Program-made: the position numbers and the translations under genes
In this document: positions 46,001 to 58,580 of the stretch, one piece after another
Numbering within the stretch: the stretch's first letter is position 1
Layout: each line of letters begins with the position of its first letter
Assembly (NCBI GenBank): GCA_003260075.1
Contig: QLIY01000150.1
Coordinates: 126,207 to 190,206, forward strand
Direction: 5' to 3'
DNA from: Phallusia mammillata
Taxonomy: Eukaryota > Chordata > Ascidiacea > Phlebobranchia > Ascidiidae
DNA length: 64,000 nucleotides
The notes under the pieces: generated by a model
Database searches by the model: none
The model's input: only the letters and a program-made list of their open reading frames with translations
Told to the model about the DNA's origin: nothing

Positions 46001-49000
46001 GGTACTGCTTTTGTCCCGTTATTTAATAGCCCCTTGCGCTTTAGCACTGGGTATTTATGTGCATTAGGAAAGTGAATTACTGCGTTTGTAGTGCTTGCTG
46101 AAGGCCTTTGGGCTTTTGTAAAGACCCAACCAGTAATTCACTTTACTGGTGCTGTGAGTTTCAAGGGAGTGATTGGTAACGGTCTGAATTATTCCAAAGT
46201 TACAAAAAAATCCGTTTTTGTCTGTTTCCTGTATCCGCGTATGAAAGTCTCAATTAGTAAAAAGGGTCCAAAAACATAAAAATGTAATATGTGCAATTAA
46301 TTCTGACCAATGAAATAACAGACTTTCAGGTTTGCTATATACGATATGGCGTATTTTTAACGTTATTATTTCAGAGAATTGTTGGGATTAGAACCAATGA
46401 TCTTGTGAGGTGTTGTCACGAACACTTGGTCATTAAATTCCAAAACTGATTTTATTTTAAGTCATAGTACCGATACAAATCGTTGTTTTCTAGCTTACGC
46501 CTTGCCATATGGAAATGCTTAGGAGACTGGCTCGATTCGGTATAACGCCTCCTAATGGGCCTGACGTGCTATTATGATGATTATTGATTACGCCATGATC
46601 GCTGGTCTGCATGGACTTTTCAGGGTCGCTCCCAGTATGAATGTATGTTCATCCTAGTTGATATATTTTAATTAGGAATATTACAATCAAATAGACAAAT
46701 ATGCGCAAAAAGCGGCAAGCAAATGCCCATGCCATCATCAGTGATAGGAGTCTACATCAGTCACGTCCGTTTATAAACGCTTATCTAACTAAAAATTACA
46801 AAAAACTAAGCATACCTTTAAATGCATTGCCACTAGCTTTTAGCGTGGTGATTCCCCTTGGCAGAGAACCGTACGGACTTTCCAGGGCGTCAAGTTGATT
46901 ATTGGATAAGTCCACGTTGCGCAGTGACCTCAGAAAACCAAACGGTTGTGGAAGTGAGGAAAGTCGATTGTTTCCCGCGTTGAGTGACGTCAGGTGTCCA
47001 AGACGACGCAGTGACGTATTTAGTGTTGTTAGCTGATTGTTGCTGACGTCAATAGCACGGACAGAGCTGTCAGAAATAAATGTTTGTGTTTGTAAAAATT
47101 TGGATTGTTGTTTTTACCGCGTTTTGGGGAATAGCAAATAGATGTCTTAAAGCTATCATTACACTACAGTGAAAATCACAAACGCTCTTTTTATACAATT
47201 GCTAAGCGTCAAGAAAAGATTGCCAAACGTTAATTAACTGCTTGGTGAATTTTTGTTCTGTTATCGATCCGGTTAACCGCATAATATAAATAATTGCATA
47301 GGATCAAAAATCCATAATTGGGATTTTTTTTTAGAGATTTCTCAGTAAGGTGTGAATTCGTTTCATTGCTTCAAAATATTTATGTGCAAAAGGGGGGGGG
47401 GTATTGGGACTTTTTTTAGAGATTTCTTAGTAAGGTGTGAATTCGTTTCATTGCTTCAAAATATTTATGTGCAAAATCAAATGTTAGAACGCGCGAATTT
47501 GGTATTAAAATTAGAACCTCATTAAAATTCCATTACCTTAAATTTCCGATACTTTGCGGCAAATCTTCCAATTCATTATTCGCAACTTGTATTTTCTTCA
47601 GCGCACTAAGATTGCCAATAGTTCCCGGTAAGCTTTGTAGTTTGTTGTTCGACAAATCGAGGTTGTACAGACTTGGCATGTCTCCTATCTCCCCGACCTG
47701 AGCTATTCTGTTGTGGGACAAATCTGCTGTAACCAATTGTGGCATTTCGCTAAGACTTGGCATTTGAACAATCTCGTTGTTAGAAAGATCCAAGCCCTTT
47801 AAGAAATAGGTAGATGATTTGGTTTTATAAAAAAAAACGACGGAATTATTAAGTTTACTCCTAAACGCAGCAAACTTAAGGGAATACCTAAAGAGTAATG
47901 TAAAGCTAGTGCTATGTGCAGTTTTCTGCAGCTTTAAGCTTTTAGAAACAATAATTTTTGGTTTATGTGTTGTGATGCTTTGGTAGAAATTTAAAGAGGT
48001 CAATTTTAACAATACTGCATTTTTTACACGGTTTAAAGTTGCTTTGGTGGCTTCAATATTACACTTACAATATTACACGGAAAACGTTTCATTAACTTTG
48101 CAAACTATTGCTTTCATTATGTTTTTAAAGTCCCTAACTTGATTTGTAAATCCCCCAAAAAACCTTGAAACTTTTAAGTTTCTGTGATCATGCTAGTCTA
48201 TAATTCAGATTTAGCACTTCGTTAAATCTCAAATCAGTCAAATCAGAGTTGTAATTTGGGTAACCGAAAAGCACAAGCCTTAAACCATGTCTGTTAAAAG
48301 TTCGTTTTCCACAAACTTTAAGCAAACCCGACCTGGCATACAACCCTACCACTGAGTCAACTGAACACAACAAAAAAGGAAAACTCACTTGCAAGCTTTT
48401 GATTTTTCGTAAACCCTCCGGGACTGTTTCAATCTGATTCCCGCCACAATCCAAGGTCATCAGATCCTTGAGATCAGCCAGAGATTCGGGCAAACTTTTC
48501 AACTTGTTCTCACGCAAATCTAGGAACCGGAGGCTTTCGAGTCCGCTGAGTGATTCGGGTAGAAATTCGAGTTCGTTCTGACACAAGTCGAGTCCGATAA
48601 GTTGGGGGAGTTCCCCGATACTGGCTGGGAGTTCGCTGAGTTTGTTTCCGCATAAGTTGATTGACTGGAGACTGTGAATATTTACGATAAGTCAGGACCA
48701 CATAATTATACAAGACAGTAGATTGTTTTCATTCGTTTATTCTTTTTCAACCGAAAGTTGCTTGTCATGCTACGCTTGGCCCTGTATTGACGGTTCAGGG
48801 CTGACATGAATGCATTCGGGGGGGGGGGATAAGATGGGGGAGTTCCCCGATACTGGCAGGGAGTTCGCTGAGTTTGTTTCCGCACAAATTGATTGACTGG
48901 AGGCTGAGAATATTTGCAATAAGTCAGGACCACATAATTATACAAGACAGTAGATTGTTTTCTTTCGTTTATTCTTTTTCAAACGAAAGTTGCTTGTCAT

Positions 49001-50726
49001 ACTACGCTTGGCCCATTGTGTCTGTATTGACGGTTCAGGGCTGACATGAATGCATTCTTCTTGGCTAAAATTGTTTGTGTGTAGAAATATAAAGAACTTA
49101 ATTTATAGAGGTGTTTTCAGTAATGTCAATCGATATATAGGACCAGTTGTTCAAGACTTTTGAAAAATTAATAGCAATTATCAATAGTATTGATTCAATA
49201 CCTTCTTCAGTTTGTTAAATCTATTTCCTATTTACCCTGTATATAGCCTATATATAATTGTTACGGAAAACGTATATTAGTTTGTTATTGTTAGTGGATT
49301 TGATCGCTCAGAGTTTAACTTTAAAGTATTAAGTAGGCAGTCGTTTTGATCAAATGATCTGTTAAAAGTAAGCAAGTATCCCTTAGTTTGCATGTATAGG
49401 AACTTTGTGTAAATGTATTTGTAAACAAACCCTATCCCAGTACCTTCCGAGGAGCGATATCTTGTTTGGTAAACTCTCAATCTCATTGTGGGAAGCTTCG
49501 ATACATCGGATCCTCTGATTGGCTGCTTTAGATTTCTTCGTTTCAGGTTCGGGCAACTGACGCAGTTGGTTTCCCGCCAAATTTACAACTTTCTGTATTT
49601 GGTAAATCGATTTTGGGACGGATCTGCAAAAAAAAACGCCAAATTTTCACATGTAGAAGACGTAATATGTCTAATTACCCTTTGTATAACTACGTCTAGA
49701 AAACCAATGCTGCCCAAAAGCTTGTAGTAAATGCAATCAGTTCCAAAGGTTTTAACAAACGATGTTATAATGCAGGGGTTCTTAACCTGGGGTGCACGCA
49801 CCCCCAAGGGGTGCGGGGGGGGGGGGCAAAGGTTTTAACAAACGATGTTATAATGTAAAGGTTCTTGCTGTATAGTGTGAGTGAGTTTGTTTACTTACTT
49901 TAATGCATTGTCACCGACGTCTAGCATCAGTAGAGCTGGGATATTTCCGATATTTAGCGGCAAGTTCCGCAGTTTATTGTGAGCAACACGAATGGTGGTG
50001 AGAGCAGTACACTTGTGCAAGTTGCGTGGTAACATTACAAGCTGGTTGTAGGTGGCGTTCAGCTCGACCAGTGCTGATAACTCGCTTACAGTAGATGGAA
50101 GGTTGCGAAGTCTAAAGAAATAGTAAACCCCTAAGCCAGTGTTTTTATGTATTCAATGAGTCCGTTCTGTACAAGGTTTTCGTGAGTCCGTGAACACCTC
50201 ACGTAATATAAAACTCTTTTCAACTACTGATCATTGTTGTGGTTTACAATTCAATTAAAACTAAAACCTGAATGTAAAAAACTGCGAGCCGAAAATTTGG
50301 GAAAGTTTTGAGCAAATTTACAACAAATTGCATCATAATAATAGTTGTTGTAGTAACGTAATCCATTGTTCACCTGTTTTTCGACAAATCCAAAGTTTTT
50401 AGACACACGAAGTCCCCAATCTCAGCATCAAGTTGTTTTAGGTTGTTATTCGACAAATCCAAGCCAGTGAGGTACATTGCACATTTCTCGTACAAAAACT
50501 CATCTTCAAAGAGCTCAACTGGTAAGCTTTCCAATTCCAAACAACTTAGCTTGAGTGAAAATTTTCGGTCTTCCAAATCGACCCTTGTGCCTCCAATTCG
50601 CCTTAAAACCCTGTTCAAGATCCGGTCGGCTTCTTTGTCTCTAGCTCTGGGTTGTTTCAGCTGTCTTCGTCTTTGCATGGTTGCAAAATCCATGCTAACT
50701 TTAACTGTGGCTTTACGAAGTGGCAT
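40032..50726 (-). CDS. Large intracellular leucine-rich-repeat protein, unidentified
   Basis: Fourteen exons on the minus strand: 50726-50374, 50111-49899, 49623-49444, 48671-48389, 47796-47537, 47066-46816, 45170 to about 44965 (interrupted), 43882-43768, 43510-43376, 43108-43010, 42905-42776, 42639-42482, 41649-41467, 40376-40032. Phases agree at every junction outside the gap, giving about 970 residues. A basic N-terminus of about 55 residues is followed by some 30 repeats of the LxxLxLSxNxLxxLPxxIxxL type (for example LDLSNNKLQSLPGTIGNLSA). The C-terminus is non-repeat, Ala/Glu-rich then Lys-rich (KKQKNKKRKVSK). There is no signal peptide or membrane segment, so it is probably cytosolic or nuclear. 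The repeat type is that of SHOC2, LAP and LRRC40-like scaffolds, but I recognise no specific orthologue and see no kinase, PDZ, death or RING domain. Exon 7 has a G gap inside its coding sequence. Confidence 0.85.
41002..41291. mobile_element. Mariner-like MITE with TA target duplication
   Basis: About 290 bp with 16-bp perfect inverted ends (ACACCATACCTCACGG and its complement), bounded by TA on each side (41000-41001 and 41292-41293). The palindrome extends to 18 bp if the TA is included. No coding capacity is seen. It sits in the last LRR intron. Confidence 0.75.
41383..41500. repeat. Duplicated end of LRR exon 13 around G-run 41424-41434
   Basis: The minus-strand donor side of exon 41649-41467 recurs at 41401-41423 and stops at the run. 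Confidence 0.8.
41871..42341. mobile_element. hAT-like element in an LRR-gene intron
   Basis: Ends CAAGGGTGTCCAACA and GATGGACACCACTG are inverted repeats, flanked by GCCTAACG and GTCTAACG (41863-41870 and 42342-42349; seven of eight agree). The interior has GGCACGCGTGCC-like palindromes near the 5' end. Confidence 0.75.
44906..45064. repeat. Small duplicated contig inside LRR exon 7, bounded by two G-runs
   Basis: About 135 bases (44918-45052) between two 12-base G-runs repeat 44771-44905 with two or three substitutions. Both copies encode, on the minus strand, LNVARNEVKQLPENVDKWTH and a following splice donor. The second run (45053-45064) sits inside the exon, right after the codons for ESLGRLHF, so a few codons of one LRR may be lost there. 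Confidence 0.75.
45745..46040. repeat. Duplicated LRR intron segment around G-run 45889-45899
   Basis: About 140 bases repeated with few changes. Confidence 0.8.
47330..47480. repeat. Duplicated LRR intron segment around G-run 47392-47401
   Basis: About 65 bases repeated, with a length difference in a T tract. Confidence 0.8.
48600..49060. repeat. Duplicated 5' part of LRR exon 4 and intron around G-run 48818-48828
   Basis: About 200 bases repeated. The right-hand copy contains the exon start encoding GNKLSELPASIGELP with one base change and extra intron bases. Confidence 0.8.
49774..49814. mobile_element. 5' end of a hAT-like element cut by a gap
   Basis: CAGGGGTTCTTAACCTGGGG begins directly after TTATAATG and runs into the G-run at 49815-49826. 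The duplicate of this locus after the run (49827 onward) has the same left flank through TTATAATG but no element. Confidence 0.6.
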
Positions 50727-51973
50727 TTTACAGCTTTTCTCAGTAACACTATGAAATACACAACTTAAATTAGCTTCTGAGAAAAGTAAAAATCACATAA
50801 TAATTGCTCCGTCGCTTGACGCCGACATTGTCAAGGGCTAATCTACGTTTAAATCAGCTTTTAACTTTTTGACTTGACTGGTTTGCTGGACTGCGGTGTA
50901 AACGTCACAAAGCTATGCGTAACAATGGATTTTTTGTTTGTGGCCAAACAGAAATCTTTGTTCGCTCACAGCAAAGCAGAGGCGTTGTCCATTTATTGTC
51001 TTTTATTGACATGTGTTCAAACGACCTTAAAGGTGAATCTTTATCTCAAGACTGGATATTTGTGCCTAAGCTAAGGTGTGTGCAACATGTGGTTATGAAT
51101 TATGCATTGTTGTATGGGGCGTCTTAATTTCACACCTGTATGCTTCTGTTCGGCAATAGAACATTTTAGTCGCCATCATATCAATTGCTAACCAAGCGGT
51201 ATAGTGCTTAATAATTTGTGATATAATTAGGTCGTAGCTTGTAAAAAGTCAAGCTTTACAAGTGTACGTTTTTCAGTTTACCCAATTGGTACACAGACCG
51301 TATGAACTCGTCTTAACCCTTTCTCTTTTTTGTCTTTCAAACTTGCTTGTCCTCGCCTGAACTTACGCAACATTCGATAAGTGTCTAAAATTAAACGCCG
51401 GGCTTCGAAAATGGACCCACTGTTAGTACAGCATATCGCATTTCCCATTGTTGAGATGCTAAAGAGTGATATTTATCACGTTGCCGCAGTCGTTAGCCTA
51501 AAGGTGTTTTTGAACGAAAAGTTCGAAAAACGTTTGATATTTATTTTATATGAGAGTGTAAGTGATGTTAAGGATTTTGGTTGTAATGGTTAGTACAAAA
51601 CATAAGTGTTTATTCTCCATTTTTTAAACAGTGTTGACACCGAAAACAAACAATATTTCGATAATAGTTTGGAGAAAGATAAAAAGTCATGTGATTTTAA
51701 TGTATGTATCCAAACAGTCCACTTATGAACACCAAAACGATGCTTACAAAGAAAGCATTACGAATTCAGTGACAAATTTAGAGAGTGACATTAAAAGCAC
51801 TTAATGGAACTCAAGGGTCTAAAAGGGTGACGAATCATTTTTAAGACAATCCAGGAATTTCAACACGACTCGTCTTAACCGTTCATTATCCCGCACTTGT
51901 AATCTATTTCTCACGGTGTCTGTGACCACAAACTTACGGTACATATACATATAAATGGTACATATATATGAAC

Positions 51974-52153
51974 CAGTTGTGAGATTCAGCCGGTTCGCAC
52001 CGGTTCTATAGAACCGTCTCACGAAATTTTATAAGATCAGCGAACCGGTTAGCTTTACCGGGTATTGTCAATGGACTTTTTGTAACAGAACCGGCTGAAA
52101 AATATGACTTTTGTCAAGAAACGGCTTACCCAAAAAATTGAATCTTACCACTG
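51974..52153. mobile_element. Short hAT-like MITE with perfect 8-bp duplication
   Basis: A 180-bp element. Ends CAGTTGTGAGATTCA and TGAATCTTACCACTG are inverted with two or three mismatches, flanked by ATATGAAC at 51966-51973 and 52154-52161. The interior has several AACCGGTT-like palindromic motifs. It lies upstream of the LRR gene. Confidence 0.85.
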
Positions 52154-55100
52154 ATATGAACTGTGCTAAAACAGAAATCGTGTTACGGACGATTCCAGTT
52201 GCTGATGATCATACTCAAGAAGCTTTCAGTGTCTACTCTCTTTTTCTTTGTCTTTTTCTTTATACAATGTAATACACTTGCTTGTATACTGAAAGCTTCA
52301 GTTGTATTACTAAACGGTACGTCAAAAAAGCTCAAGAAAATAATATAAACATCTAATGTTATTTGTTTTCAAACAACTGTTTTATACGTTTGAGGTATCG
52401 TTTTGATCAATCAATTCGATTTTTTTTTAGCTTAAATGTGTCACTTTGTTACTAATTTTACTTCACTTAAGCACATACAAGCTATCTGGTAACAAAAATT
52501 GATTTGCGTTATATCTTTAATTTGTTTTTTTCTGACTTTTTGCGTTGAACATACTTACAGTCTATTTTACAATTTGTGCACTGTTTTGAACACAAAACAT
52601 GTCCCAACATTTTACCTGTTGTAGCTTACAACTTACACGTATAATTCGGCAGTCACTTGGCGAATTCTTTCTCTTATATAAGTATACCCGGCCTGTTTTT
52701 TTCCCCCGGAAATCATTCGGAAACAAAAGACAACCGTACGTCATAACATTAATGAGTAACAACACACAAACTAGCATCATTAGGTCACAACGAAAAAGTC
52801 ACCTAAGCCCTGATATCGTCTTACGGGAACGCCCGGCCATAACACCCAGCGTAATTTACCATACATCACACAGAATCACGGCACACTGTATACACAGTAG
52901 ACAAGAAGCGACGCTTTCCAAATGTTTGTGTACATTCTACTTGTTGGACAAGTGTACAAACAACGCGAAGAGCCCTGCTGTACACTTACCCGGGAAAACG
53001 CCTGTGATTCACAGCGTATGTCGAAACAACTTGTTTTGACCGATTTGTCCTATAAACTGACCTCCTGGAACGCAGAGTGGTCACTTCTGACATTTTTAGT
53101 GACCTGTCACAATATACCGTTTACGTGATGTGACGTCAAAAGTAATATGGTCTCATATTTCTTCCAGAAGCTTCCGGCTTGGAAAGAAAAGGTGTTGGCT
53201 TAAAAATATTTTTTATGACGTACGTGTGACGTATTTTGTGATGTATTTCAGATATCGGGTTTTTGTACTGAATTGTACCCTTGTCGTCATGCATTGGTAG
53301 AAAAGGTAAATGTAGTTGTTTTGCTGTGGAAAAATTAGAAAATTTTCCACTGTTGCTTAAATGAAACTTACATGAAACTTGTACTGTTGACTACAGTATG
53401 AGCTAAAATCCCCAAACTCAAAAGTATTTGCATTTGCCATGTATTAATACCTATTCCTAAAACGCATGCATTTCGAACACACGTTAACAAACGCTGAAAG
53501 AAAAACTGTTATACATGCAACTGAAAACTCTTTTCTTTAATAACACGTTATCCACCAAGCGTTGATCAGTTTTATGACGGGTGACAGAATGCTATAGTTA
53601 CCTTATTGATATAACTTGACTCCTACTTGCAATAACATGTTTTTCCTTAGTAAGCGACGGAATACGTGTCGCAAGCACAAGCCAATTTGAATTTTATTAT
53701 TAGATACCCAATTAATTTTTTTGTAGTTACAATTCAAATAGTTTTAATTGAGCCCGATTCACCCACCTGAAATACTCTGGACCCCAGATACGTCACAATT
53801 CATTTCATGTTGTAACAATCAATGTGCTGACGCAATGAAACCAAACCTCTAAATTTGCTGTAGAGTCGAATTACCTGATTTCATGTAATATCCGGAAAAG
53901 TATTGTTACTCGGTACGGTTTCGGCGATGCTGGGAATTCGGTCGCTCTAATTGCTCCAATTTAAGCCACGCACGTAACTGTACTTACCAGTCAACCTTTT
54001 ATAATACCAGGTGTAATGTCGCAATCAACTGATTTTGCTTATTGTTACTTGCATTGATGCCTAAAAAGGGCCTTTCGAAGGCTTACAAAACACACACATA
54101 ATACAAGCTTTAGTACTGAATATTACCTTTGAAAAATATTTAGAAATCACTACAGATAATATAGCCTAGGCTCAATGTCGCTGTTTGGTTTGATATAAAG
54201 CAACACATTGATTTCTGACATGCCTTCGATCAAAATTACACTACAACTAAGATCCACAGCTATTTTCTTGAGATAACCACCACAACTTTTGCCTGAGAAC
54301 AAACTCGTGTGTTTCTTGAATAAAACTTAATCTGAACATATTTGTTGGCCTTGCAAACTGGATTCGTACCTAACACAATACACGCCTGTTTCTGTTTCAT
54401 CTGCAAACACGTAACTGGAGTGAGCGTGGGGAATTATGACTGTCTCACAAAGCTGTCGGCGTTCCTAAGTCAACAAACTGGTTCAAGTCTGGTTGTCAAG
54501 CGCCACACGCCTGTGAGCTCGTTGCCAAGTCCAGCACTGGCGAATCTAATTCTCCTGCCGGATTTGTGAAGCAATTTTTTGGTGAGGCTTTAGTTTATAT
54601 AAGTAATTCTTTGAGAAAAGGACTTATTTGTATCTTGATGCCATATTGGGTATTCAAAATGAATGACTCATTGTACTAGTTTTTCGACAGTTAAACGACC
54701 AAAAAACGGATTTTCACATTTTTTGTTTTAAAGTGTTAAGATGAATTGTTGATGAATGCCTGTTGGTTTAAAGCACGGTCTTTAGGTAACTACAGTATAT
54801 GTGGAATTAAGCTTTTGCCAGTGCAAACAAATCACAGTTTCCGTTTTGTTTCGAAATCTATGTTGCCACCTAGCGGGTAACAAAACTTGGTTGTGTAGAA
54901 ATGGTCCCGCAATTATCGCAGAAACACTAGCATTTTAAATTGTATATCTTATACTGTCTTTTTAACAAACGATATTTTTACTAGCCTGTAAGGCCTACGC
55001 CTTGTCAACAGCTGAGACCTTACGGTTCAAGTGATGAGACCTTGCAGTTCAAAACAGTGAGCACTGCCTGTAGCTATCTTACTCTTTTATCGGCACATTT

Positions 55101-56026
55101 TGTTTTGTATTTTAACACATTTGCGATTTGATTCTTCTGTAACACAACAGAACAAACACATATGATTGCTTAAAACCTTTGGAAAGCCAACGTTCATTTG
55201 GAAAGATGAAAAAACACAGAGATTTTAAGAATACGTATGCAACTGCAAAAAATCGCAACAGTATATGTGCTGTATCATTCAGCAATGTTCATGCATTGCT
55301 GAATGATAAGTAAAAGCAGAATATGCTATTGTTGTTACGTAACTCTATTGTTCTGGCAAAGTTAAACGTCCTAATATCCCATCGTTATTTTACGTTTATG
55401 GAAATATTTACTGAAATTTGATGAGTACAGCCTGATTTAAATAAAGGGACTAAACCAGAACCCACCACGAAAGTTCAGGCCCGACGTACGACTTAGTTTT
55501 TGAAGACTTGATACCCAGAATCTTATACCCATGATTTTAATTCATTTTTTGCAGTGCTTTGCTCAGCGTTTAAGGTAAAGCTTGCTGCTTGACAAAAATC
55601 TGCACAATAAAAAGGTCTTAAATCTACAAAGCATTAGCAACTAAGTTTTGTTATGAAATGTACCTTTTTACAGTTCAAAACATCAAGGGTTTTCAAACAA
55701 AAACATGATTACTAACACTTGTTTACTCATATATTTGTGACGTCAAAATGGACTCAAACGGACAGGCCAAGTACGTTCTGACAAAACTTTAGCAGTATAG
55801 CTTATACCTGTACTAAATGTAAACAAAGTTTAAAAAAAAAGCGTTAATAAATCGCCAGAAAGTAAAGGAGCCCTGGCCATTATTTGGTAAATGTCTAAAA
55901 AATACAGTTTGGGCAATACATCATGTACGATACGCAGCTAAACAAATTTGCATTTCATAATCAATTAAACAAGAATAAACACAATTTGATAAAACGGCAA
56001 AAAGGCGTCAAGATTGTAAATCATGT

Positions 56027-56230
56027 ATTTTATCAAAGAGGTAAATAGTCATAAAGTTTGTTCATGTTTAAACTTTTTAATTTCATTTGGCAAGAAGGTT
56101 ATGAAATGGTTTTGTGATGAAACTGGGGGGGGGGCTTTTATCAAAGAGGTAAATAGTCATAAAGTTTGTTCATGTTTAAACTTCTTAATTTCATTTGGCA
56201 AGAAGGTTATGAAATGGTTTTGTGATGAAA
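56027..56230. repeat. Duplicated intergenic segment around G-run 56125-56134
   Basis: About 95 bases repeated with one difference, downstream of the SLC43 stop on its 3' side. Confidence 0.8.
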
Positions 56231-56374
56231 CTTGTCAGTGGATTTTCGAAAAGTTACGCATTATGACTGAATATTGGCGGTACTGACGCAGATGATAAGA
56301 CGTGTACTGGAAAGAATACAATAAATGTCACATGAAACTTGCAGCAAATATTCTAACACACCCATTTCCATGTT

Positions 56375-57760
56375 TTAATTGTTGTTATTTTCTGCGACAA
56401 CTTCATGATAGCGGCATGAACGCTTGTACACAATATATGGATGTAGCAAGGTGAGGGTGCAAGTTACTAGCATAGCAGCATGTACCGAAACGAAGCCACT
56501 TTGGACTGCTACTTTAAAAAGGACGTATTGGAGCAATGCTACTAAGCCGGCAATGGTTTGACATATGCCGTACAGCTTCCCAAAGTGCTTTTGCGGAAAC
56601 GTTAAAGCCATGAAACTGGCGTTACCGCCGGCAATAAAGGAGCGATATATAACTAAAAGGATAAACGAAGTAAGGACTTGTCTGCATACAGCACTTGCTG
56701 CTAATGCGATACCAAGCAAACTAGTCAAGGTTGCGGAGACGCATAACCCCCGGTGTGTTCTTGCCTTCTTGCAGTCAATTTTGCGCTTGTAGTAGTTCGT
56801 TATTCCGTCAGTAAGCAATCCGTTTAGGGGTGCAACCACTGCGCCACCTATGAGCATTACGCCAAAAATATTTGTATAGCTTTCTACTGCCGCTGACGAC
56901 AGAAATTCGTCCAGCCAGGACACCAGGGTTCCGACATAAAATCCCATTTGCAAGTTTGTTATGCTAAAGTGAAAAACATTGGTCCATAAAGTCACTGTCC
57001 GTAGGCATTGGGACAAGCCTTCGGTATTTTGCTTAACCGCTGGGCGATCGCTTGAAGCTATAAGAACGTCTTTGCTGATCGAGTCCAGACGCTTTTGTTT
57101 CTTTGACCGTGCCATCATACGTGGCATGACCAGAAACGTACGGAGCCATGGAAACAAAGTCAAACCTGCCATAGCGAAAAATATAGTCCTCAGAGACAAT
57201 CCACCTTCGTGTGCCTGTTTTACCAGAAGATACACTAAAGACGATGCATCGTACATTCCATTTGCCAAAGTCACATACACGGACCTGCAAGATCCAGTCA
57301 ATGCGCTAAGCTGAAAATTGCTGATTAGCAACGCAAGGCCAGCAACGGAAATCGAAATCATGGAAGGGTAAAGAATCCAAGATGTTTCAGGCGTCATGCA
57401 GGCAATACTTATATAAGCTGCCGAATACAGCGTTGTAGCAATGGAGCGCATGACCCAAGTTCCGTATTTGTCCAGGATATGCCCCAATGGAAAGGCTGCA
57501 AGGCTAAGGGCTGACACGGAGAGTGTGAATACCAGGTTAAAGGCCTCTTGTTGGCCGCTGCATACAATGTTGGCACTTCCATTGACGCTGCTGTTGAAGT
57601 TCAATGTCCAATTGACAGGGCTTCCTCTGCTGCATGACGATGCAAAGTAACTTAAATTCAGTAGCACTTGTTGTAGATTGGGCCATCCTATGATTACACC
57701 AGAAAATAGGACACATTCTAGCAAGGAAGTGCCTATGGCTAGCGCATCCTTTTTCCCCAT
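56375..57760 (-). CDS. SLC43A3: SLC43-family major facilitator transporter, SLC43A3-like
   Basis: Intact single-exon coding region of 461 residues (human SLC43A3: 491). The start is at 57760. An acceptor-like ATTTCAG just upstream (about 57769) suggests a separate 5' UTR exon. It has the SLC43 opening LLECVLFSGVIIGWPNLQQV, a first extracellular loop with several N-glycosylation sequons (NWT, NSS, NGS) and Cys, the loop 2-3 motif FPLGHILDKYGTWVMR, the ITNLQ/SNFQL helix, NGMYDASSLVYLL matching YNGAFDSSSAVFLI, and FPQKHFGKLYGICQTIAGLVA matching [20 protein letters not shown]. About 12 membrane helices are expected, with a long basic central loop (RMMARSKKQKRLD). SLC43A3 is an equilibrative purine nucleobase transporter; SLC43A1 and SLC43A2 carry large neutral amino acids. 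The substrate is inferred from closest resemblance only. Confidence 0.88.
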   Translation of the reverse strand: MGKKDALAIGTSLLECVLFSGVIIGWPNLQQVLLNLSYFASSCSRGSPVNWTLNFNSSVNGSANIVCSGQQEAFNLVFTLSVSALSLAAFPLGHILDKYGTWVMRSIATTLYSAAYISIACMTPETSWILYPSMISISVAGLALLISNFQLSALTGSCRSVYVTLANGMYDASSLVYLLVKQAHEGGLSLRTIFFAMAGLTLFPWLRTFLVMPRMMARSKKQKRLDSISKDVLIASSDRPAVKQNTEGLSQCLRTVTLWTNVFHFSITNLQMGFYVGTLVSWLDEFLSSAAVESYTNIFGVMLIGGAVVAPLNGLLTDGITNYYKRKIDCKKARTHRGLCVSATLTSLLGIALAASAVCRQVLTSFILLVIYRSFIAGGNASFMALTFPQKHFGKLYGICQTIAGLVALLQYVLFKVAVQSGFVSVHAAMLVTCTLTLLHPYIVYKRSCRYHEVVAENNNN

Positions 57761-58442
57761 ATTGGCCCTGAAATAACATTACAAGTGGCATTAGTGGCTT
57801 ATATTATGTCACAAAACGCACCAACCACACTGGGTAAACTTTACATTATGACGCAAGAATTTGCTGATTGAAGGGTTGATAGCAACTGCTAAGCAGTAGG
57901 TATTTGTTTTTTCTTCACATGAAAACCCAAACATCAAAAAATACTCTTTTTAGTACTGTTAACTATTCACTGAAGTAAACAAGAACGACCTAAATACCTA
58001 TTTTAATGCACAAACACCTGTTGTATGAAATAATTTAGTTTTCATTGAACCAGCTACTAAACAGGCTAGCTGCACTGTCCGTCAAACCTTATTTGCCTGG
58101 CAAACAAAACCATGAAACATTGGCCTGTGGTGTGACGCAAGTTCGCATGCAGGTTTGCAATCACAAAACTGAACTAAATAATTGAATACTCATTGTTGCA
58201 AACGTAAACAGTACAACCTGTGATTTGTAAAAAACGTTAGCTTTTCCTAAACACACAAGTTATACGCAAAACTGAAATCAAAACAAAGTCAGTTCAACTT
58301 CTGGTTTCATGTTCGAATATTTAGTTCATAAACGTGAATGGGAAGTTGTTTTGTCGTTCTTGTGTTGGTGGTTTGGGTGCTACTAACCATATAAAACGGC
58401 ATTATTGTTGCCAACGTAAATGCATGGGAAACTGGTCTACGA

Positions 58443-58580
58443 AAAGGTCAACAAACTATAAGCAGTTAGCTAAAATCTTTTTTAGAGATATATACCTAGT
58501 AAAACCGGGGGGGGGGAAAAAGGTCAAAAAACTAAGCAGTTAGCTAAAATCTTTTTTAGAGATATATACCTAGTAAAACC
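58443..58580. repeat. Duplicated intergenic segment around G-run 58507-58516
   Basis: About 60 bases repeated with small indels, upstream of the SLC43 gene. Confidence 0.8.

Larger units (their letters stand above)
50727..56374. other. Intergenic space between the LRR 5' end and the SLC43 3' end
   Basis: It contains a 180-bp MITE (51974-52153) and one short duplicated segment with a G-run. Open frames present (the longest is 146 codons at 52599-53039, + strand) show no recognisable family and no splice context, so I do not call a gene. Confidence 0.55.

Noticed and set aside
51381..51593. 70-codon frame starting MSKIKRRASKMDPLLVQH
   Set aside because: Looks gene-like at the start but no domain or partner exon could be found.
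52599..53039. 146-codon plus-strand open frame
   Set aside because: Composition and lack of motifs, homology or splice signals look like chance in a gene-poor stretch.
56565..57650. Plus-strand frames over the transporter
   Set aside because: Antisense shadows of the 461-codon SLC43 coding region.
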